Assembly (NCBI GenBank): GCA_945918815.1
Contig: CAMEIU010000071.1
Coordinates: 1-10,247, forward strand
Origin: an uncultured Clostridia bacterium
GTDB lineage: Bacteria > Bacillota > Clostridia > Oscillospirales > Oscillospiraceae
Direction of reading: 5' to 3'
DNA: 10,247 nt
Shown: one piece after another, positions 5,301 through 10,247 of the stretch
Layout: each line of letters starts with the position of its first letter
How positions within the stretch are numbered: the stretch's first letter is position 1
Notes under the pieces: model-generated
Told to the model about the DNA's origin: nothing
The model's input: the letters and a program-made list of their open reading frames with translations, nothing else
The model's database searches: none
Made by a program: the position numbers and the translations under genes

Positions 5301-7385
5301 TTACTCCACACCTCTGACATACAGTCCCCTCGTACACGTGCCCGGATCAAACATGGCCTGGCCCTGGTACTGGGCCAGCACTCCGTCCACCTCGCTGGGG
5401 TTTTCCGTGGTGAAGGACAGGCGGTGGGCCCAGAGTCCCATGCCGCGGAGGGAGGACAGCTTGTCGAGGATGTACAGCTTTTTGCCGTTGTATAACACGT
5501 TCCGGCAGGTGCCGGGGTCTTTCAGAACCGGGAATTCCTCACCCATGCGATCAACGAGCTTGGTGGGATTTTCGCAGGAGCAGCTGCCCGTGCGGTTTTT
5601 GATGACGCAGTTCTCCATGAGCATCAGGGGCAGGCGGCCGTAGACCAATACCTCCACAGGCACGGCCTTGCTCAGGTCCCTGAGCTGGGGCAGGGTCATT
5701 TCAAAGCTGACCAGCTGGCTCTCGATTTTCTGCTCCCGGAGATAGTGCATGGCTCTGGAATTATAGATGTTCAGCCCGAAGTCGCCCCGGACGGCGAAGC
5801 CCTTCTGCTGGGCCAGGCGAATCTGTCCCAGGTTGCCCGCCAGCACATGACGGATGCCCATGGCGTGGACCCGCTCCAGCAGCATGGCAATTTTGCTCCG
5901 TTCCCGGTCCAGAATGACTCGGGGCAGAATAGCCGTCAACTCCGTGTCCACGCCGACCCGGCTTTGCAGCTCCGGGTGGGCCGCCAGCTCCGCCAGTGGC
6001 ACATACAACACCGCCGGGTTCATCTTCAAAAGCCTCGGCGTGATCTGGTCCACGGTGCGGACCGCCACGGTGAGCTTTGCCTCGCCGGGGATGCCGTCGT
6101 AGGCGGCGAGGCGGCTGTAGGCGCCCATGTGGGGCTGCTCCACCCGGCCACGAAGGGCCGTCAGCCGGTCCAAGGCCTCCCGGCGCATGGCGTTGATGGA
6201 AGCGGCGGGCAGCATCAGTCCCGGGCCGATGGCCGCCCGGACGCCGGTGCAGTAGTAGGGGGTGCCGCCGGTCTTTTTCAGCCGTTCTTCCAGCTCCGCG
6301 GCGGTCAGCTCCCGGCGGACGGAGGGCTCCGGCACAGGCCCCTTGGTCTTGCAGACGCGGCCCTGCTCGTCCTCCACGGCCAGCTGGCTTTCCTCCCCGG
6401 CCCGGATCATGGCGTAGAACTTCACCGGCACCCGGGGATTTTCGCCCCGCTCATAGGTGGCCCGGGCGGCGGCCAGCAGCTCCCGGTCCTCGCCCAGGTC
6501 CTGGTGGACGCCGAACATGTCCGGTCCCTTTTCGTTGAGATAGTAGCCCTGGGTGAAGCCCTGGCGGGAGAAGGCAGCCTCCAGCTGCCGCAGGTCCTCC
6601 TGGGTCACGGCCTTGCCGTCCAGGGCCGCCCGGTAAATCCGGGTGACGATGGCCACATACTCCGGCCGCTTCATGCGGCCCTCAATTTTCAGCGAGGCCA
6701 CGCCCATGGCTTTCAGCTCGGAGAGATATGCGATGAGGCAGCTGTCCTTGAGGCTCAGAGGATAGCGGGTCTCTTCAAAGCGGCCGTAGCCGTAGGGCAG
6801 GCGGCAGGGCTGGGCGCACTGGCCCCGGTTGCCGCTGCGCCGTCCGATGACGGAACTGAGGTAGCACTGGCCGGAGTAGCACATGCACAATGCGCCGTGG
6901 ACAAAGGCCTCGATCTCCACGGGGCTGTTGCGGCAGATAAAGGTAATTTCCTCCCGGGGCAGCTCTCTTGCCAGCACCACCCGGCTGACGCCCATGTCGG
7001 CAGCCTGAAGGACGCCCTCGAGGGAGTGAATGCTCATCTGGGTGGAGGCGTGGATGGGCACGCCGGGGGCCACCTGGCGGCACAGCTGCACCACGCCCAG
7101 GTCCTGGACGATAAACGCGTCCACGCCCAGACCGGCGGCCACGCGGATGATCTCCGCCGCCTGCCGCATCTCCCGGTCGGAGATGAGAATATTTAAAGTA
7201 AGGTGGACCTGCACGCCCCGCACATGGCAGTAAGAAACGGCGTCCTGCAGCTCCTCCACAGAGAAGTTTTTCGCGTTCCGCCGGGCGTTGAAGTCCCCGT
7301 ATCCAAGATAAACCGCGTCGGCCCCATTCTGCACGGCGGCCCGGAGGGCCTCCATGGAACCGGCGGGAGAGAGAAGTTCGATCAT
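5301..7385 (-). CDS. U32 family protein with DUF3656 domain (RlhA-type)
   Basis: This 694-aa protein is annotated historically as a U32 peptidase or collagenase. E. coli relatives of this architecture (RlhA, formerly YdcP) hydroxylate C2501 of 23S rRNA, and TrhP relatives hydroxylate tRNA uridines, so RNA modification is the likelier role. The N-terminus MIELLSPAGSMEALRAAVQNGADAVYLG (split here as MIELLSPAGS, then GADAVYLG) opens a TIM-barrel-like region. The U32 signature is complete at 159-177 (E-x-F-x2-G-A-L-C-x4-G-x-C-x-L-S), with Cys167, Cys169, Cys174, Cys190 and Cys194 available, some of which could hold an iron-sulphur cluster. The DUF3656-like part lies at about 320-420, ending with a PAASINAMRREAL motif. 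More cysteines lie near 590-625. A GGAG site about 7 nt before the ATG and a promoter-like sequence at 7418-7446 support the start. It precedes maf on the same strand. Confidence 0.9.
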   Translation of the reverse strand: MIELLSPAGSMEALRAAVQNGADAVYLGYGDFNARRNAKNFSVEELQDAVSYCHVRGVQVHLTLNILISDREMRQAAEIIRVAAGLGVDAFIVQDLGVVQLCRQVAPGVPIHASTQMSIHSLEGVLQAADMGVSRVVLARELPREEITFICRNSPVEIEAFVHGALCMCYSGQCYLSSVIGRRSGNRGQCAQPCRLPYGYGRFEETRYPLSLKDSCLIAYLSELKAMGVASLKIEGRMKRPEYVAIVTRIYRAALDGKAVTQEDLRQLEAAFSRQGFTQGYYLNEKGPDMFGVHQDLGEDRELLAAARATYERGENPRVPVKFYAMIRAGEESQLAVEDEQGRVCKTKGPVPEPSVRRELTAAELEERLKKTGGTPYYCTGVRAAIGPGLMLPAASINAMRREALDRLTALRGRVEQPHMGAYSRLAAYDGIPGEAKLTVAVRTVDQITPRLLKMNPAVLYVPLAELAAHPELQSRVGVDTELTAILPRVILDRERSKIAMLLERVHAMGIRHVLAGNLGQIRLAQQKGFAVRGDFGLNIYNSRAMHYLREQKIESQLVSFEMTLPQLRDLSKAVPVEVLVYGRLPLMLMENCVIKNRTGSCSCENPTKLVDRMGEEFPVLKDPGTCRNVLYNGKKLYILDKLSSLRGMGLWAHRLSFTTENPSEVDGVLAQYQGQAMFDPGTCTRGLYVRGVE

Positions 7386-7417
7386 AACGACGCTCCATAG
7401 TCCATTCTTTTCCCTTC

Positions 7418-7446
7418 ATTCTACCACACTTCGCCCCCACAGAAAA
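7418..7446 (-). promoter_or_regulatory. Promoter for the U32 gene
   Basis: On the minus strand TAGAAT (7418-7423) is a good -10 box preceded by TGG, an extended -10 feature. The -35 position (TTTTCT, 7441-7446, 17-bp spacer) matches poorly. The start codon lies about 33 nt beyond the -10 box. Confidence 0.45.
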
Positions 7447-7501
7447 GTGGAGAATTTCGTTTCTTTGTGAGAATTCTGTAAATTCTGCGCCCGGAGCCGG
7501 T

Positions 7502-7530
7502 CCTCGTGCCCCCTGAAAGGGGGCACGAGG
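7502..7530. repeat. Perfect 12-bp inverted repeat (stable hairpin)
   Basis: CCTCGTGCCCCC (7502-7513) and GGGGGCACGAGG (7519-7530) pair perfectly around TGAAA. The left 12-mer is identical to 479-490 in the element beside lepA, so it is probably a dispersed hairpin module. No T-run follows on either strand, so a simple terminator is unlikely. Confidence 0.85.
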
Positions 7531-7650
7531 GTGCTTTGCACACCGTCTTATTTCCGTTTCCGGCCCGGCGGCCGGTTTCTTTGTGTCTTTTCGTGCAAAA
7601 TTTCTCAATTTTTACCCTGGGAAATCTCTGTTTTTATGGGGGAAAGACCC

Positions 7651-7679
7651 TATACAAACGGAAGTTTCTTTGATATACT
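7651..7679 (+). promoter_or_regulatory. SigA-type promoter for the prs leader
   Basis: TATACA (7651-7656, four of six matches to the -35 consensus) and TATACT (7674-7679, five of six matches to the -10 consensus) are separated by exactly 17 bp. Transcription would begin near 7686, giving a leader of about 285 nt before the prs start codon. Confidence 0.6.
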
Positions 7680-7685
7680 ATGGAT

Positions 7686-7878
7686 ACATGGGATTCTGTC
7701 CCTCAATGCTTGCGGAAAGGTCGTGACTCCGGTGGAAGGATTTTCCTTGATGCGTATGTATCCCGGGATTTCTGTTAAAACTGAATATGTCCGCCCTGTG
7801 CCGCAGCGCGATAGGGGATTGCTGTAGTCTCATGGCCGGTGGATTCCTTCCGTCGGTGGCGTGGGGCGTTTCTTTTTT
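7686..7878 (+). promoter_or_regulatory. Structured prs leader (candidate attenuator, riboswitch or small RNA)
   Basis: Two competing folds can be drawn by eye. The rod fold has a 9-bp closing stem CATGGGATT (7687-7695) with AGTCTCATG (7826-7834), then TCCCT (7699-7703) with AGGGG (7813-7817). A bulged stem follows, GC and TGCGG (7708-7715) with CCGCAGC (7801-7807), capped by an apical domain of about 85 nt. The alternative fold pairs CGCCCTGTGCC (7792-7802) with GGCGTGGGGCG (7858-7868) just before a T-run. The folds share bases 7801-7802 and enclose each other incompatibly. I do not recognise a named Rfam family. The rod shape and roughly 190-nt length also allow an independent RNA ending at the T-run. 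The distance to prs and the preceding promoter make a cis-regulatory leader my first guess. Confidence 0.45.
7792..7878 (+). terminator. Terminator-like stem with T-run in the prs leader
   Basis: Eleven consecutive pairs (three of them G-T) join 7792-7802 to 7858-7868, followed at once by TTTCTTTTTT (7869-7878). The 55-nt loop is long but holds its own hairpin, CCGGTGGA/TCCGTCGG (7836-7843 with 7849-7856). It would stop transcription about 90 nt before prs unless the alternative leader fold forms. This is by-eye folding only. Confidence 0.4.
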
Positions 7879-7911
7879 GCCGAAGCGGCCCACATTCCCT
7901 TCATCCATTTT

Positions 7912-7928
7912 GGGGAACTTCCCCTTTT
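7912..7928 (+). terminator. Short GC hairpin with TTTT before prs
   Basis: GGGGA/TCCCC with a 3-nt loop is followed by TTTT (7925-7928), about 40 nt before the prs start. It is weak as a terminator because both stem and T-run are short. It could instead protect the leader or form a second stop point. Confidence 0.25.
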
Positions 7929-7970
7929 AGAAAGAAAGAAAAAAGGTCGTAAAGAAAGGAAAAGAACACC

Positions 7971-8921
7971 ATGATTTCTCACGGAAAAGACGTCAAGGTA
8001 CTCTGCGCCAATGCCAACCGCCCTTTTGCTGAAGGCGTGTGCAAGGCCCTGGGGCTGCCCCTGGGCGACTGCACCGTCACCACCTTTGCCGACGGCGAAG
8101 TATCCGTCTCCATCAACGAGACCGTCCGCGGCTCCGATGTGTTCCTGCTGCAATCCACCTGCAAGCCCGTCAACAACAATCTGATGGAGCTGCTGGTCAT
8201 GATCGACGCCTGCAAGCGCGCCTCCGCGGGCCGCATCACCGCCGTGATGCCCTACTTCGGCTACGCCCGTCAGGACCGCAAGGCCAAGAGCCGCGATCCC
8301 ATCTCCGCCAAACTGGTGGCCAACATGCTCGAAGCCGCCGGCGCGGACCGCGTCCTGACCATGGACCTCCACGCCGCTCAGATTCAGGGCTTCTTCGACA
8401 TCCCGGTGGACAACATGCACGGCGTCTCCGTTTTCATGAAGTATTACCTGAACAAGTTCCCCCAGCATGAGGACATGGTGGTGGTCTCCCCCGACGTGGG
8501 CTCCGTGGGCCGTTCCCGGACCTTCGCCAACCGGATGGGCATGAGCCTGGCCATCGTGGACAAGCGGCGTGAAAAGGCCAACATGTGCGAGGTCATGAAC
8601 GTCATCGGCGACGTGGCCGGCAAACGCTGCATCCTCTATGATGATATGGTGGACACCGCCGGTTCCCTGTGCAACGCCGCCAAGGCCATCCACGACAAGG
8701 GCGCCACGGAGGTCTATGCCTGCGCCACCCACGGCGTGCTGTCCGGCCCCGCCATCGAGCGCATCCAGGCCAGCGTCATCGACGAGCTGGTGCTGCTGAA
8801 CACCATCCCCGCGCCCGCAGAAGCCAAGGACACCAAGATCAAGTACCTGGACGTAGCCCCCATGTTCGCCGAGGCCATCCAGCGCACCTATGACGAGGTC
8901 TCCCTGTCTCCCATGTTCTAA
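7971..8921 (+). CDS. prs: Ribose-phosphate pyrophosphokinase (PRPP synthetase)
   Basis: This 316-aa enzyme makes phosphoribosyl pyrophosphate from ribose 5-phosphate and ATP, feeding purine, pyrimidine, NAD, histidine and tryptophan synthesis. Length and motifs are typical of class I enzymes. Visible are TFADGEVSVSINETVRG (38-54), the ATP-loop YARQDRK (98-104), His134 in MDLHAAQIQGFFD, VSPDVGSVGRSR (172-183), Lys198 in VDKRR, and the PRPP-binding loop YDDMVDTAGS (223-232). The variant DVGSVGR replaces the common HGGVTR form; it occurs in other family members and is not damaging. An AAGGA site 10 nt upstream serves the ATG. The long structured leader before it suggests regulation at the transcript level. 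It heads a prs-pth-mfd string, the same order as in Bacillus (where ctc lies between prs and pth). Confidence 0.97.
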   Translation: MISHGKDVKVLCANANRPFAEGVCKALGLPLGDCTVTTFADGEVSVSINETVRGSDVFLLQSTCKPVNNNLMELLVMIDACKRASAGRITAVMPYFGYARQDRKAKSRDPISAKLVANMLEAAGADRVLTMDLHAAQIQGFFDIPVDNMHGVSVFMKYYLNKFPQHEDMVVVSPDVGSVGRSRTFANRMGMSLAIVDKRREKANMCEVMNVIGDVAGKRCILYDDMVDTAGSLCNAAKAIHDKGATEVYACATHGVLSGPAIERIQASVIDELVLLNTIPAPAEAKDTKIKYLDVAPMFAEAIQRTYDEVSLSPMF

Positions 8922-8924
8922 GCC

Positions 8925-9515
8925 ATGCTGTTTGGAAAGCCTGCCTGCGACTGGATGATCGTGGGCCTGGGAAATCCGGGCAAGGAATATGAGCGCACCC
9001 GCCACAACACCGGCTTCCGGGTCGCGGACCGGCTGGCGGCGCAGCTCCATGTGAAGATCGACCGGCTCAAGTGCAAGGCCCTGACCCGGTTTGTGGACTA
9101 CGAGGGCCTGCGGGTCCTGCTGGTGGAGCCCCAGACCTATATGAACGCCTCCGGCGCGGCGGTGTCGGCTCTGGCCACCTATTATAAGGTGAAGCCGGAG
9201 CGGATCCTGGTGATCTTTGACGACATCTCCCTGCCCGTGGGCCGGGTCCGGGTCCGCCGGGACGGCTCGGCGGGCGGCCACAACGGCATCAAGTCCATCA
9301 TCCAGAGCCTGGGGACGGACCAGTTCCCCCGGGTCAAGGTGGGCGTCGGGGCCAAGCCCCATCCGGACTACGATCTGGCCGACTGGGTTTTGAGCAAGTT
9401 CTCCGCCCAGGAGGAAAAGGCGTTGGAACCGGCCCTGGAACACGCGGCGGCAGCGGCCCTGACAGTGCTGACCGACGGCGTAGACAAGGCCGCCAGCGCA
9501 TATAACGGTAAGTGA
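8925..9515 (+). CDS. pth: Peptidyl-tRNA hydrolase
   Basis: This 196-aa cytoplasmic enzyme releases tRNA from peptidyl-tRNAs that drop off ribosomes. Conserved active-site positions are all present: Asn17 in GLGNPG, catalytic His27 in RTRHNTGF, Asn74 in YMNASG, Asp99 in FDDISLPVG and Asn120 in GGHNGIKSII. The chosen ATG lies 3 nt after the prs stop. No ribosome site is obvious in front of it, so translation probably depends on ribosomes finishing prs. The alternative start at Met11 (8955) would give a shorter N-terminus nearer the classical form, but its Shine-Dalgarno sequence is also weak. The gene is followed by mfd, as in Bacillus (spoVC-mfd). Confidence 0.95.
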   Translation: MLFGKPACDWMIVGLGNPGKEYERTRHNTGFRVADRLAAQLHVKIDRLKCKALTRFVDYEGLRVLLVEPQTYMNASGAAVSALATYYKVKPERILVIFDDISLPVGRVRVRRDGSAGGHNGIKSIIQSLGTDQFPRVKVGVGAKPHPDYDLADWVLSKFSAQEEKALEPALEHAAAAALTVLTDGVDKAASAYNGK

Positions 9516-9547
9516 CCGCATATATAAATACAAGCGACTGCACGGAC

Positions 9548-9563
9548 GGGGCAAAGCTGCCCC
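9548..9563 (+). other. Small GC hairpin after pth
   Basis: GGGGCA/TGCCCC pairs around AAGC 33 nt after the pth stop. The following bases are G/C-rich without a T-run, so it is not a canonical terminator. It may stabilise the 3' end or cause pausing. Confidence 0.35.
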
Positions 9564-9586
9564 GCCCGCGTTGTGGCGTTAAGATG

Positions 9587-9622
9587 TAATGAATAATGAA
9601 GAATGAATCATTCATTATTCAT
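9587..9622. repeat. AT-rich inverted repeat related to the miniature elements
   Basis: ATGAATAATGAA (9589-9600) and TTCATTATTCAT (9611-9622) form a perfect 12-bp inverted repeat with a 10-nt spacer. The right 12-mer also occurs at 5275-5286 in the element between the U32 gene and maf. No GC hairpin core is present, so this looks like a solo arm pair or a deleted copy. It lies 27 nt before the mfd start. Confidence 0.75.
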
Positions 9623-9648
9623 GGTATAAATCCCAACAGGAGTTCCCC

Positions 9649-10247
9649 ATGAACCTACTTCTCTCCTCCCTCTCCGCCCTTCCTGAATATGCCTCTCTCC
9701 GGTCCGCTGTGGAAGCCGGGAAGACCGTGGCCCTGTCCGGCGTGGGGCAGCTGCCGAGAACCCATGTCATGGCGGCATTGTACGCCGATACGGGCCGTCC
9801 GGCCCTGGTGGTCTGCCAGGACGATCTGGCCGCCCAGCGGATGCAGGCAGAGCTGGCCGCCTTCCTGGGGGAGACGCCGGACCTGCTGCCCACCCGGGAG
9901 TTCACCTTCTACGACGCCGCCGTGGTGTCCCGGGGCTGGGAGCAGAAGCGGCTGCGGCTGCTCTACGATCTGGCCACCGGGAAATCCCGGCTGCTGGTGG
10001 CGTCCCTGGACGCATTGTCCCTGCGGACCATTCCCAGGGACGTGCTGTTCTCCGCCGCCATCCATCTGAAGGCCGGGGCAGCCTACTCCATAGACGACCT
10101 GGCCAACAAGCTCACCGATGCGGGCTACGCCCGGACATCCCTGGTGGAGGGCGTGGGCCAGTTCTCCATCCGCGGCGGCATTCTGGACGTCTATTCCCCG
10201 GCCTACGATACCCCCATCCGCGCCGAGTTCTGGGGCGACGTCCTTGA
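9649..10247 (+). CDS. mfd: Transcription-repair coupling factor Mfd, N-terminal part
   Basis: The gene runs off the right edge; 199 residues of a protein normally about 1,150 long are visible. Mfd is a DNA translocase that removes RNA polymerase stalled at lesions and recruits UvrA for nucleotide excision repair. The visible part is the UvrB-like N-terminal module (domains D1a/D2). LVVCQDDLAAQRMQAELAAF (53-72) opens it, LLPTREFTFYDAAVVSRGWE (81-100) corresponds to the usual FPARETLPYD-type stretch, and the hallmark is GQFSIRGGILDVYSP, followed by IRAEFWGD. The N-terminal ATPase fold in this family has lost its catalytic residues, so the lack of a P-loop here is expected. An AGGAG site 7 nt before the ATG fixes the start. 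It follows pth after 133 bp of small repeats; co-transcription with pth is likely but unproven. Confidence 0.95.
   Translation, partial: MNLLLSSLSALPEYASLRSAVEAGKTVALSGVGQLPRTHVMAALYADTGRPALVVCQDDLAAQRMQAELAAFLGETPDLLPTREFTFYDAAVVSRGWEQKRLRLLYDLATGKSRLLVASLDALSLRTIPRDVLFSAAIHLKAGAAYSIDDLANKLTDAGYARTSLVEGVGQFSIRGGILDVYSPAYDTPIRAEFWGDVL

Larger units (their letters stand above)
7386..7970. other. Divergent intergenic region between the U32 gene and prs
   Basis: This 585-bp stretch has no convincing protein gene. It holds the outward promoter and short leader of the U32 gene (minus strand), a perfect 12-bp hairpin at 7502-7530, the prs promoter at 7651-7679 and the long structured prs leader, itemised separately. 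A T-rich stretch at about 7560-7640 shows nothing I can name. Confidence 0.8.

Noticed and set aside
5745..7196. A 483-codon open frame on the plus strand opposite the U32 gene.
   Set aside because: It has shadow-type composition and no recognisable motif; the minus strand carries the full U32 signature.
7686..7878. Assignment of the prs leader as 6S RNA, tmRNA, SRP RNA or T-box.
   Set aside because: I cannot see the conserved sequence marks of these families (for SRP, no GGTCCGGAAGGAAGC-like core; for T-box, no GGGTGG-type antiterminator). 6S remains only a shape-based possibility.
7830..9554. A 574-codon open frame on the minus strand opposite prs and pth.
   Set aside because: Both plus-strand genes are complete with catalytic residues; the antisense frame is composition-driven.
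9548..9570. A rho-independent terminator after pth.
   Set aside because: The GC hairpin is real, but the following sequence lacks a T-run.

Overview
The window looks like chromosomal DNA from a GC-rich, low-oxygen Firmicute, most likely an Oscillospiraceae-type Clostridium relative (Flavonifractor/Lawsonibacter-like). This is inferred from the protein flavour, the prs-pth-mfd synteny shared with Bacillus and the clostridia, and the GC-rich genes separated by AT-rich repeat elements. No rRNA, tRNA, CRISPR array or phage gene is visible. Every long gene belongs to a recognisable housekeeping family. The unusual content lies between the genes.

Left two thirds (1-7385), all on the minus strand. 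In transcription order: a U32-family protein with a DUF3656 domain (RlhA-type RNA hydroxylation), maf (house-cleaning nucleotide pyrophosphatase), mreC, mreD, mrdA (PBP2) and the 5' part of lepA. maf/mreC overlap by 4 bases and mreD/mrdA by 1 base, so these pairs look translationally coupled. MreC, MreD and PBP2 form the cell-elongation (elongasome) module. mreB is not in the window.

Interruptions of that gene string. (1) Between mreC and mreD lie two tandem elements bounded by the same 12-bp inverted termini (TGTCATTGCGAG). One carries a small GIY-YIG nuclease gene; the other is a 108-bp gene-less version. (2) Between mrdA and lepA, and again between the U32 gene and maf, lie miniature hairpin-rich elements that share a GGTGTCCC-TTC-GGGAC core but have different AT-rich arms. 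The first supplies the stop codon of mrdA.

Right third (7386-10247). A 585-bp divergent intergenic region contains a perfect 12-bp hairpin, a promoter for the U32 gene, a promoter for prs and a roughly 285-nt prs leader. This leader can fold either as a long rod or as a terminator-like stem followed by a T-run, so it is a candidate attenuator, riboswitch or separate small RNA. Plus-strand genes follow: prs (PRPP synthetase), pth (peptidyl-tRNA hydrolase) starting 3 nt after prs, and the start of mfd (transcription-repair coupling factor), which runs off the right edge.

The two points most worth following up are the GIY-YIG/inverted-terminus element pair in the mre operon and the structured prs leader.
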